DNA of 6,607 nt from contig JAMPYE010000248.1 in assembly GCA_023700825.1 (NCBI GenBank), forward strand, positions 1 through 6,607. Direction: 5' to 3'. The DNA comes from Thermoanaerobaculia bacterium (GTDB lineage: Bacteria > Acidobacteriota > Thermoanaerobaculia > Gp7-AA8). Positions 1-6,607 of this stretch are shown piece by piece; the first letter of the stretch is position 1; each line of letters begins with the position of its first letter. The translations under genes were made by a program, and so were the position numbers. The notes under the pieces were generated by a model. It did no database searches. It saw only the letters and a list, made by a program, of their open reading frames with translations, and was not told the DNA's origin.

Positions 1-159
1 AAGGTCTTCGAGACAGTCATTCCGCGAAACGTACGCCTTGCCGATGCCCCGTCGTTCGGGAACCCGATCCTCCTATATGATGTAAAGTCGAAGGGGAGCG
101 AGGCATATCTTCAATTGGCTCAAGAGTTTACTAGAAAACTAGAGGTGGTGATCCAGTGA
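1..159 (+). CDS. parA: ParA/Soj chromosome-partitioning ATPase, C-terminal end (5' truncated)
   Basis: The window opens inside this gene and holds its last 52 codons, ending at TGA 157-159. The visible residues include VIPRNVRL, then a D-A-P-S-F-G stretch and P-I-L-L-Y-D, followed by K-S-K-G and an amphipathic end. This is the characteristic C-terminus of chromosomal Soj/ParA proteins, which carry IPRNVRLSEAPS-like and YDPKSKGA-like blocks. ParA is a deviant-Walker ATPase that binds the nucleoid non-specifically and drives ParB-parS complexes apart; its Walker motifs lie upstream and cannot be inspected. The stop codon overlaps the parB start by four bases (GTGA), so the two are translationally coupled. 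The last 80 bases are unusually AT-rich (34 G or C in 61-140) and use codons such as CTA, GTA and AGA that are scarce in neighbouring genes. The identification rests on the tail sequence plus the adjacent parB. Confidence 0.93.
   Translation, partial: KVFETVIPRNVRLADAPSFGNPILLYDVKSKGSEAYLQLAQEFTRKLEVVIQ
143..155 (+). promoter_or_regulatory. Extended Shine-Dalgarno sequence of parB
   Basis: The 13 bases AGGTGGTGATCCA match the perfect complement of the conserved 16S rRNA 3' tail (AGGAGGTGATCCA) at 12 of 13 positions and end directly before the GTG start at 156. The core G-rich part (145-149) is six bases from the start. It lies inside the parA reading frame and decides the parB start. Whether this organism has the usual 16S tail is assumed. 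Confidence 0.75.
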
Positions 160-1022
160 GCAAGAGCGCGAAGAAGGTGCTCGGGCGCGGGCTCGGGGCG
201 CTGATTCCGCAGAAGAACGCGGCGCCGACGGGGCACAGTGGCGAGGCTCTGGAGCTGCCGATCGAGCTGATCACCCCGAATCCGTATCAACCACGGAAGA
301 CGTTCAACGACGCGGCGATCAAGGAGCTCTCCGAGAGCGTCCGCTCGCACGGAATCGTGCAGCCGCTGCTCGTGACGCGAAGCGGCGACAAGTATCAGCT
401 GATCGCCGGAGAGCGGCGGTTCCGCGCGGCGAGGCTCGCGGGGCTCACGACCGTGCCGGCAATCGTGAAGGACCCGATCGTCGGCCTGGGCGCGCTCGAG
501 ATCGCGCTCATCGAGAACATCCAGCGCGAGGACCTGAACCCGATCGAGGAGGCGATGGCGTACCAGCAGCTTCACGACGAGTTCGGCCTAACACAGGAAG
601 AGGTCGCGAAGCGCGTCGGCAAGGAGCGCTCGACCGTGGCGAACTCGCTGCGGCTTCTCCGCCTGCCCGACAAGGTCAAGCGGCTCGTTGCGGCGACGCA
701 GCTCTCGATGGGGCACGCGCGGGCGCTGCTCTCGCTCCAGGTGGCGAAGAAGCAGGAGGATCTCGCGGAGCGGATCGTTCGCGACGACCTGAGCGTCAGG
801 CAGACGGAGGCGATCGTCGCACCGCCGCCCCCGAAGCCGAAGAAGCAGGAGTCGCAGAAGGACGTGTTCACGCGCGACGCGGAAGAGCGGCTCCAGAAGG
901 CGCTCAGAACGAAGGTCGAGATCCGCAGAAAGCGACGCGGAGGCACGATCCAGATCGGGTTCGGCAGCGAGGACGAGTTGATCAGGTTGTTCGAAAATCT
1001 GACCGGAGGGCGACGATCGTGA
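156..1022 (+). CDS. parB: ParB/Spo0J chromosome-partitioning protein (CTP-dependent DNA clamp)
   Basis: This 288-residue protein has normal length and domain order for chromosomal ParB. Residues 9-18 (LGRGLGALIP) are the basic N-terminal ParA-interacting motif. The ParB/Srx domain spans about 32-135, with the CTP-binding G-E-R-R box at 85-88 and the ENIQREDLNPIEEA box at 120-133. The helix-turn-helix that recognises parS is about 145-170 (LTQEEVAKRVGKERSTVANS). A proline-rich linker (223-228) leads to a basic C-terminal dimerisation domain (240-288). In this family ParB loads at parS, closes as a CTP-bound sliding clamp, spreads along DNA, recruits SMC and stimulates ParA. The GTG start is supported by the GTGA overlap with parA and the strong ribosome-binding site at 143-155. 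Its stop overlaps the bactofilin start in the same way, giving a tightly coupled parA-parB-bactofilin operon. No parS site is visible in the window. Confidence 0.97.
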   Translation: MSKSAKKVLGRGLGALIPQKNAAPTGHSGEALELPIELITPNPYQPRKTFNDAAIKELSESVRSHGIVQPLLVTRSGDKYQLIAGERRFRAARLAGLTTVPAIVKDPIVGLGALEIALIENIQREDLNPIEEAMAYQQLHDEFGLTQEEVAKRVGKERSTVANSLRLLRLPDKVKRLVAATQLSMGHARALLSLQVAKKQEDLAERIVRDDLSVRQTEAIVAPPPPKPKKQESQKDVFTRDAEERLQKALRTKVEIRRKRRGGTIQIGFGSEDELIRLFENLTGGRRS

Positions 1023-1393
1023 GCAGCAAGAAGGGCGGGGAACTCAACGGCTTTCTCGATCGGGGCTCGACGTTCCGAGGCGAGATGGAGTTCGAGGACA
1101 CGATGCGCGTCGACGGGCGCTTCATCGGCAAGATCGTCTCGAAGAACGAGCTCATCGTGGGAGACAGCGCGAACGTCGAGGGAGAGATTCACGTCGGCAA
1201 CGTCGCGATCAGCGGGACGGTGCGGGGAAAGATCAAGGCGACGGGACGAATCGAGATCCACCGAAACGGCCGCGTCTACTGCGACCTGGAAACGCCCGCG
1301 CTGATCATCGAAGAGGGAGCGATCTTCGAGGGCAACTGCGTGATGGTGAAGGACGGCTCGAAGCTCACCGTGGCGAAGCCCGCAGCGAACTGA
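1019..1393 (+). CDS. Bactofilin family polymer-forming cytoskeletal protein
   Basis: The 124-residue product is a bactofilin (DUF583). After a short polar N-terminus (about 1-17) comes a right-handed beta-helix domain built from repeats of about 17 residues. These are seen as VDGRFIGKI (31-39), the VEGEIHVG and SGTVRGKI segments (53-72), TGRIEI (75-80) and ALIIEEGAIFEG (94-105). Family members polymerise without nucleotide into membrane-associated filaments that scaffold cell-wall enzymes; in Myxococcus, bactofilins help position ParA/ParB and chromosome origins. Placement directly after parB, with a GTGA overlap at 1019-1022 and a GGAGGG ribosome-binding site at 1005-1010, suggests co-translation with the Par proteins and a linked role. 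The specific role is inference. The family is recognised from its sequence pattern; the protein is short, at the compact end for bactofilins. Confidence 0.92.
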   Translation: MSSKKGGELNGFLDRGSTFRGEMEFEDTMRVDGRFIGKIVSKNELIVGDSANVEGEIHVGNVAISGTVRGKIKATGRIEIHRNGRVYCDLETPALIIEEGAIFEGNCVMVKDGSKLTVAKPAAN

Positions 1394-1424
1394 CGCGGGA
1401 CGCGCGGCCCGACCGGCAGCCGGA

Positions 1425-1979
1425 TCAGCCGAGAAAGAGCGACGCGACGACGATCGCCTCGGGGATCGTGAACTGATCCTCTGCCGCCGCGGCGTCCTCC
1501 CACTCGAGATCCCACGCGGCCGACTCCTTCTCCTCGCGGAGCGCGGAGATGAAGTTCAACTCGCACTCTTGCCCGAGATACGTGCGTCCCTCGCGGATCG
1601 GAAGGCCGAACGTGCGGCAGACGAGAGGCCGGTGCTCGTAGATCCTGCAGGCGCCGTCGTCTGCGAGCGCCGGGCAGGCGACGTCGTCCGCCCGCGCGAA
1701 GAACGCATCCTTCTCCGACTCGTCGCAGTCGCGGATGGAGGGGGCGTCGAAGGTCTCGAGAATCTCCCTGGAGCGCGCAACCAGAAGCGCCCGGGTCTCG
1801 GGGTCGGCGGCACGCAGCGCGTCGGTGATCATGGCGACGTCGGCCGAGCCGATCTCGAAGAGTCCGTGGCAGCAACCGGTGCATCCAAGACGGCACTCGA
1901 GGTGGTGCCCCAGACGGCTCCGTACCTCGCCAAAGTGGAGGTCGGCCCGGGACAGTATCTCCTTGTAGGAATCGGACAT
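1425..1979 (-). CDS. YkgJ/UPF0153-type cysteine-cluster protein (putative Zn/Fe-binding)
   Basis: This 184-residue soluble protein carries the cysteine pattern of the YkgJ family. A Cx3Cx2CC cluster sits at residues 29, 33, 36 and 37, followed by C102, C111 and C121 in a C-P-A-L-x(5)-C-R-I-Y-E-H-R-P-x(2)-C-R arrangement, and C139. C85 is additional. The family is annotated as putative zinc- or iron-chelating; I know of no established biochemical role for this member. I chose ATG 1979 because GGTGA lies five bases upstream of it (plus-strand 1985-1989). An in-frame TTG at 1991 and GTG at 1988 are weaker alternatives. It is the only minus-strand gene here: convergent with bactofilin (31 bases between stops) and divergent from the atp operon (156 bases). 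Nothing in its composition clearly marks it as foreign. Family assignment is firm; function is unknown. Confidence 0.88.
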   Translation of the reverse strand: MSDSYKEILSRADLHFGEVRSRLGHHLECRLGCTGCCHGLFEIGSADVAMITDALRAADPETRALLVARSREILETFDAPSIRDCDESEKDAFFARADDVACPALADDGACRIYEHRPLVCRTFGLPIREGRTYLGQECELNFISALREEKESAAWDLEWEDAAAAEDQFTIPEAIVVASLFLG

Positions 1980-2020
1980 CCGGGTCACCAACCAAGGGTC
2001 GCGTCCGTTCGTTCCCTCGG

Positions 2021-2049
2021 TTGATTCCGCCTGGTCTCTGTGCTATACA
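2021..2049 (+). promoter_or_regulatory. Candidate sigma-70-type promoter for the atp operon
   Basis: TTGATT (2021-2026) and TATACA (2044-2049) are separated by exactly 17 bases, and TG at 2041-2042 makes an extended -10. Each hexamer matches the consensus at four of six positions. The expected transcript would begin near 2056 and carry a leader of roughly 80 bases before ATG 2136. The site lies in the 156-base spacer (1980-2135) between the divergent cysteine-cluster gene and the first atp gene, where a promoter is needed because the upstream gene is on the other strand. Nothing else is recognisable in that spacer. Start mapping is absent, so this is a sequence-pattern call. Confidence 0.5.
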
Positions 2050-2135
2050 GCAGCGGCTTCGGAGAGGTGTCTCTACGCGAGCCCGATCGGTGCCTGTCCG
2101 CCCCGACTCTCCATCCAAAAAAGAGCACCAAACGT

Positions 2136-2582
2136 ATGCTGATATCCGGCGAAAGCATCCTGTCGTTCGACAAGTCCCTGATCGCCTTGATGGTGATCTT
2201 TTTCCTCGAGTACCTGGTGGTGAAGCACTTCTTTCTCCAACCGCTCAACAAGGTGATGGGCGAGCGGGAGAAGGACGTGCGTGACGCCGCCGTGAGGCAC
2301 GAGGACGCGCTCGCCCGCTTCAACGAGGCCGCGCGGGAGATGGAAGCACGCGTCGGCGAGGCGAAGAAGCAGGGAGCGTCGCTCCGCGAGTCGCTCAGGG
2401 CCGAGGCCGCGAAGCAGCGGGCCGAATCCGTCGAGAAGACGCGGCAGGAAGCCGACAAGATCGTAGGAACCGCGAGCGCCGAGCTCGCCTCGGCCGTCAC
2501 GTCGGCGAGACAGAAGATCGACGGGGAGGTCGTCGCGCTCGCGCGGCTCGCCGTCGAGAGAATCGTGGGCAGGGCGCTGTGA
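2136..2582 (+). CDS. atpF: F-type ATP synthase subunit b' (peripheral stalk)
   Basis: The 148-residue product has the layout of an F0 b-type subunit. It has a very short N-terminus, one transmembrane helix at about 15-33 (rich in L, I, V and F), and then a charged alpha-helical coiled coil to the end. The Q-P-L-N-K-V-M-G-E-R-E motif at 35-45 just after the membrane is typical of b/b' proteins. It should pair with the next gene's product as a b-b' heterodimer holding the alpha3-beta3 head to the membrane. ATG 2136 is preferred because it puts the helix close to the N-terminus, as in the family. The ribosome-binding site there is weak (AAGAG, ten bases away), and the frame stays open upstream to GTG 2040. 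It is the first gene of the atp operon, and its stop overlaps the next start (GTGA 2579-2582). Calling it b' rather than b rests on gene order and the lack of a leader peptide. Confidence 0.9.
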   Translation: MLISGESILSFDKSLIALMVIFFLEYLVVKHFFLQPLNKVMGEREKDVRDAAVRHEDALARFNEAAREMEARVGEAKKQGASLRESLRAEAAKQRAESVEKTRQEADKIVGTASAELASAVTSARQKIDGEVVALARLAVERIVGRAL

Positions 2583-3160
2583 AGAAGGCATTCCTGATCG
2601 TCGTCGCGCTGCTCCTGGTCGCGCTTCCACTCTTCGCCGCCGGCGGTGAAGGCGAGCACGCCGAGAAGATCTATTTCGGCTTCATGCCGGCATGGCTTCT
2701 CAAGTCCCTCAACCTTGTGGTCTTTCTCGGGCTCCTCATATGGGTCCTGAAGGGACCGATCGCCGCGGCGTTCAAGTCGAGAGGCGAGCAGATCCGGGCT
2801 GAGCTCGCGGAAGCCCGCGAGCGCAACGCGAAGGCAGACCGTCTCGCCGCGGACATCCAGGCGAGGCTCGACCAGATCCAGGGCGACGTCGCCGCGATCG
2901 CCGAGCGCGCCAAAGCCGACGGAGAGAAGCAGAAGCTCGAGATCATCGAAGCCGCGCGGCTCGAGGCGGAGAAGATCCTCGCCCAGGCGCGTGGAGAAGT
3001 CGATTCGCGCATCAAGCAGGCCCGGAAGGAGCTGACCGACTATGCCGGGCAGCTCGCCGCCGACAAGGCGCACGAGATTCTCGCCTCGTCGATGACCGAG
3101 TCCGACAGGAAGAAGGTCTTCGCCGACAGCGTGAAGGCGATCGAGGAGACGAAGGCATGA
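2579..3160 (+). CDS. atpF: F-type ATP synthase subunit b, with signal-peptide-like N-terminus
   Basis: This 193-residue b-type stalk subunit begins with a signal-peptide-like segment: M-K-K, a hydrophobic core at about 4-20 and a small-residue end (F-A-A). A short Gly/Glu/His-containing stretch follows, then a membrane helix at about 42-57 (LNLVVFLGLLIWVL). The rest is a long Ala/Glu/Lys/Arg coiled coil. The K-G-P-I motif just after the membrane helix (58-61) is typical of b subunits. It is expected to dimerise with the b' product upstream and contact delta through its C-terminus. It is about 37 residues longer than E. coli b, mostly through the N-terminal leader; from memory, deltaproteobacterial b subunits have a similar extension. 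The GTG start lies in the 4-base overlap with b', and its own stop overlaps the delta start (ATGA 3157-3160). Whether the leader is cleaved or is a second membrane helix cannot be told from sequence. Confidence 0.92.
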   Translation: MKKAFLIVVALLLVALPLFAAGGEGEHAEKIYFGFMPAWLLKSLNLVVFLGLLIWVLKGPIAAAFKSRGEQIRAELAEARERNAKADRLAADIQARLDQIQGDVAAIAERAKADGEKQKLEIIEAARLEAEKILAQARGEVDSRIKQARKELTDYAGQLAADKAHEILASSMTESDRKKVFADSVKAIEETKA

Positions 3161-3690
3161 TCCGGCGATTCGCAAGGCCGTACGCGAAGGCGATCATGGA
3201 GGTCGTGAAGACCCCCGACGCCGCCCGCGCGCTTCACGACGAGCTTGCGCGTTTCGAGACCGCCCGCGCCGGCTCCGAGGATCTCTCGACGCTGTTCGAG
3301 AACCCGGGGGTCGACGCGAAGGTGAAGAAGTCGATCACCGCGGCGATCGGAGCGAAGCTCGCGATCAGCGAGCTGGGCCTGCGCGTCCTCGACGTGTTCG
3401 TCACCAACGACCGGATCAACGATCTCAGCGCGATTCTCGAGGCGCTGGCCGCGATGATCAACGACGCGACGAACACGGTAGTGGCGCGCGTGCGCGCGGC
3501 GCACCAGCTCGGCGAGGACGAGAAGGCTGAGCTGACGAAGGCGCTCGAGGCCCGCCTCGGGCGGAGAGTGCAGCTCGAGCTCGAGCTCGATTCCGCGCTG
3601 CTCGGAGGGTTCGTTGCCGAAGTCGGCAGCGAGGTCTACGACGCGTCGGTCCTCGCACGGATTCAGAAAATTCGAACCGCAATAGCGTAG
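3157..3690 (+). CDS. atpH: F-type ATP synthase subunit delta (OSCP homologue)
   Basis: The 177-residue protein has normal length for the delta subunit, which caps the alpha3-beta3 head and links it to the b/b' stalk. The N-terminal R-R-F-A-R-P-Y-A-K-A-I block (3-13) is the family's typical opening, and residues to about 105 should form the six-helix domain that binds the alpha N-termini. The C-terminal signature runs about 145-173: D-x-A-L-L-G-G-F, then G-S-E-V-Y-D-A-S-V-L and R-I-x-K-I. The ATG lies in an ATGA overlap with the b gene, with GAGGAGA (3143-3149) as a well-spaced ribosome-binding site. A 6-base repeat at 3572-3590 encodes the Leu-Glu alternation just before the signature. Thirty non-coding bases separate it from atpA. 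Confidence 0.95.
   Translation: MIRRFARPYAKAIMEVVKTPDAARALHDELARFETARAGSEDLSTLFENPGVDAKVKKSITAAIGAKLAISELGLRVLDVFVTNDRINDLSAILEALAAMINDATNTVVARVRAAHQLGEDEKAELTKALEARLGRRVQLELELDSALLGGFVAEVGSEVYDASVLARIQKIRTAIA
3572..3590 (+). repeat. Three perfect AGCTCG units inside atpH
   Basis: AGCTCG is repeated three times without interruption, plus one further A; 3572-3587 is also a perfect palindrome. In frame it encodes alternating Leu and Glu (about residues 140-144 of delta). Gain or loss of one unit would change the protein by two residues without a frameshift. It most likely reflects the codon choice CTC-GAG in a GC-rich gene. Confidence 0.6.
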
Positions 3691-3705
3691 CGATTTTCGT
3701 CTACC

Positions 3706-3720
3706 TTTTTGGGAGAACAT
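3706..3720 (+). promoter_or_regulatory. U-rich leader and Shine-Dalgarno sequence of atpA
   Basis: A run of five T (3706-3710) is followed by GGGAGA (3711-3716), four bases before ATG 3721. This fixes the atpA start at 3721 rather than the in-frame TTG at 3709, which would place the ribosome-binding site inside the gene. It sits in a low-GC patch (48 G or C of 120 bases across 3661-3780) that should leave the initiation region with little structure. Confidence 0.7.
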
Positions 3721-5265
<1,545 letters not shown>

Positions 5266-5267
5266 CA

Positions 5268-6119
5268 ATGCCCAGCACACTCGACATCCGGCGGCGTATT
5301 CGAAGCGTCAAGAGTACGCAGCAGATCACCAAGGCGATGAAGATGGTCGCGGCGGCGAAGCTGCGCCGGGCTCAGGACCGGATCGTCTCGGCGCGTCCCT
5401 ACTCGGGCGCGATCTCGCAGATCCTCGCGTCGGTCGCAAGCCGCGTCGATCCCGAGCAGCACCCGCTGCTCGCCGAGCGCCCCGAGCAGCGCGTCCTGCT
5501 CCTCGTCGTCACCGGAGACAAGGGTCTCGCCGGCGCGTTCAACGGGAACATTCTCAAGACGACGCTCGGTGCGATTCGCGACCGCGGCTGGACGCAGGTC
5601 TCGGTCATTCCGATTGGACGGAAGGCGAACGAATTCTTCCGACGCCGAACGATCCCGATCCGCCACCAGGCGGTCAACGTCTTCCAGGCGCTCTCGCTCG
5701 AGACGGCCGGAAGCATCTCGAAGATGGCGGTCGACGACTTCGTCGACGATCAGATCGACGCGGTCTACGCGGTCTACAACGAATTTCGCTCGGTCATCTC
5801 GCAGGTCGTGCACATCGAGAAGCTCCTTCCGCTTCCGCGGACGAAGCACGCCGAGCCGACGATCGACTATCTCTACGAGCCTTCGCCCGAGCAGATCCTC
5901 CGGGACCTGCTCCCGAAGCACCTCGAATTCCAGATCTACAGAATCCTGCTCGACTCCGCAGCGGCGGAGCAGGGCGCGCGCATGACGGCGATGGAAGCGG
6001 CCACCAAGAACGCCGCCGACATGATCGACAGCCTGACGCTGAGTTACAACCGTATCCGTCAGGCGGCGATCACGAAGGAAATCATCGAGATCGTCTCGGG
6101 CGCCCAGGCCCTCGAATAG
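5268..6119 (+). CDS. atpG: F-type ATP synthase subunit gamma (central rotor shaft)
   Basis: The 283-residue gamma subunit has both conserved ends that form the rotating coiled coil. The N-terminal helix carries I-R-R-R-I-R-S-V-K-S-T-Q-Q-I-T-K-A-M-K-M-V-A-A-A-K (residues 7-31). The C-terminal helix runs from about 234, with E-Q-G-A-R-M-T-A-M-x-A-A-T-K-N-A and then R-Q-A-A-I-T-K-E-I-I-E-I-V-S-G-A. The central Rossmann-like domain starts with TGDKGLAGAFN at 82-92, where many homologues have SDRGLCGGFN. Gamma transmits rotation from the c-ring to the catalytic head. The start is two bases after the atpA stop, and I see no clear Shine-Dalgarno sequence, so it probably depends on ribosomes finishing alpha. 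It ends 24 bases before atpD. Confidence 0.98.
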   Translation: MPSTLDIRRRIRSVKSTQQITKAMKMVAAAKLRRAQDRIVSARPYSGAISQILASVASRVDPEQHPLLAERPEQRVLLLVVTGDKGLAGAFNGNILKTTLGAIRDRGWTQVSVIPIGRKANEFFRRRTIPIRHQAVNVFQALSLETAGSISKMAVDDFVDDQIDAVYAVYNEFRSVISQVVHIEKLLPLPRTKHAEPTIDYLYEPSPEQILRDLLPKHLEFQIYRILLDSAAAEQGARMTAMEAATKNAADMIDSLTLSYNRIRQAAITKEIIEIVSGAQALE

Positions 6120-6130
6120 CCAGACTTCTC

Positions 6131-6136
6131 AAGGAG
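6131..6136 (+). promoter_or_regulatory. Shine-Dalgarno sequence of atpD
   Basis: AAGGAG lies seven bases before ATG 6144, in the 24-base gap after atpG. It is the clearest canonical ribosome-binding site within the atp operon part of the window and fixes the beta start. Confidence 0.85.
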
Positions 6137-6143
6137 AACGTGC

Positions 6144-6607
6144 ATGTCAGCAGAAGTGAAAGAACGGGTCGGACGAGTCGTCCAGATCATCGGTCCCGCG
6201 ATCGACGTCGCTTTTGACGAGGGGTACCTTCCTTCGATCGGGAACGCGCTGCGCATCGTCGACAACGGCGAGCTCGGCAAGGTGGCGATCGACGTCGTCG
6301 TCGAGGTCGCGCAGCACCTCGGCGAGAGCCGCGTCCGCTGCATCGCCATGAAGCCGACCGACGGCATGGTGCGCGGCATGAAGGCGATCGACAGCGGAGC
6401 CCCGATCTCGGTTCCGGTCGGCCGCGCCACGCTCGGCCGCATCCTCAACGTTCTCGGCGAGCCGGTCGACGGGCTCGGCCCGGTCCAGACCGAGGAGCGG
6501 CTCCCGATCCACCGCCTGGCCCCGCGGTTCGACGAGCAGTCGGTCAGCGTCGAGATGTTCGAGACCGGCATCAAGGTCATCGACCTTCTCGAGCCCTACA
6601 CCAAGGG
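6144..6607 (+). CDS. atpD: F-type ATP synthase subunit beta, N-terminal part (3' truncated)
   Basis: The window holds 154 complete codons plus two bases. The N-terminal beta-barrel is visible from G-R-V-V-Q-I-I-G-P (10-18), through R-C-I-A-M-K-P-T-D-G-M-V-R-G (65-78) and G-A-P-I-S-V-P-V-G (85-93), to L-N-V-L-G-E-P-V-D-G (101-110). It breaks off at E-T-G-I-K-V-I-D-L-L-x-P-Y-x-K, just before the expected P-loop, so the catalytic residues are outside the window. Beta carries the three catalytic sites for ATP synthesis. An excellent ribosome-binding site precedes ATG 6144. In operons of this type atpC (epsilon) usually follows, which cannot be checked here. Confidence 0.98.
   Translation, partial: MSAEVKERVGRVVQIIGPAIDVAFDEGYLPSIGNALRIVDNGELGKVAIDVVVEVAQHLGESRVRCIAMKPTDGMVRGMKAIDSGAPISVPVGRATLGRILNVLGEPVDGLGPVQTEERLPIHRLAPRFDEQSVSVEMFETGIKVIDLLEPYTK

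Noticed and set aside
1396..1423. Possible terminator between the convergent bactofilin and cysteine-cluster genes
   Set aside because: CGGG/CCCG (1396-1399 with 1408-1411) and CCGG-CAG-CCGG (1413-1423) are only 4-base stems with no T tract on either strand; common by chance at this GC.
1569..2024. A 151-codon plus-strand frame opposite the cysteine-cluster gene
   Set aside because: The minus-strand frame has a coherent family cysteine pattern and a ribosome-binding site; this one has neither.
2040..2135. N-terminal extension of b' from GTG 2040
   Set aside because: The start would lie within the proposed promoter, adds 32 polar residues before the membrane helix unlike b' relatives, and has no ribosome-binding site. 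ATG 2136 fits family length.
1..2135. A parS site (TGTTTCACGTGAAACA-like) near parB
   Set aside because: No CACGTG-centred palindrome was found by eye; fragments such as TTCACG near 572 and 870 lack the second half-site.
1985..3175. A 396-codon minus-strand open frame opposite the two b genes
   Set aside because: It covers two clearly real stalk genes and the atp promoter region; its Ser/Arg-rich translation matches no family and is explained by GC-rich codon structure.
3709..3720. TTG 3709 as the start of atpA
   Set aside because: It would place the GGGAGA ribosome-binding site inside the gene; ATG 3721 gives the usual alpha N-terminus and length.

Overview
The window is a high-GC bacterial chromosomal segment with two blocks of core genes separated by one gene on the opposite strand. 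GC is about 67% in the coding stretch counted at 3781-3840, falling to 40% at 3661-3780. Block one (1-1393, plus strand) is the 3' end of parA, then a complete parB, then a bactofilin gene. Each junction is a 4-base GTGA stop/start overlap. Block two (2136-6607, plus strand) is an F-type ATP synthase operon: b', b, delta, alpha, gamma and the first 154 codons of beta. Between them, 1425-1979 on the minus strand encodes a small cysteine-cluster protein of the YkgJ/UPF0153 type.

The order parA-parB-bactofilin-atpF'-atpF-atpH-atpA-atpG-atpD is, from memory, the arrangement seen near the origin in Geobacter-like Desulfobacterota and in some Acidobacteriota. High GC, frequent GTG starts, two b-type stalk subunits and no atpB/atpE directly upstream all fit such a lineage. 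Acidobacteriota or a deltaproteobacterial relative is my best guess; the phylum cannot be fixed from this sequence alone.

ParA and ParB segregate the chromosome origin, and the bactofilin is a cytoskeletal scaffold that in some bacteria positions Par proteins. The atp genes supply the peripheral stalk (b, b', delta) and the catalytic head and rotor shaft (alpha, gamma, beta) of ATP synthase. The membrane subunits a and c must be encoded elsewhere. A good sigma-70-type promoter candidate (2021-2049) lies in the 156-base divergent spacer upstream of the atp genes. The low-copy stalk genes are joined by stop/start overlaps. The three-copy alpha and beta genes each have a short leader with its own Shine-Dalgarno sequence.

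No gene-free stretch exceeds 156 bases. I saw no RNA gene, insertion sequence, CRISPR array, phage gene or frameshift. I found no convincing undescribed system: this is a well-conserved housekeeping region, and the points of interest are the inserted cysteine-cluster gene and the translation-initiation architecture.
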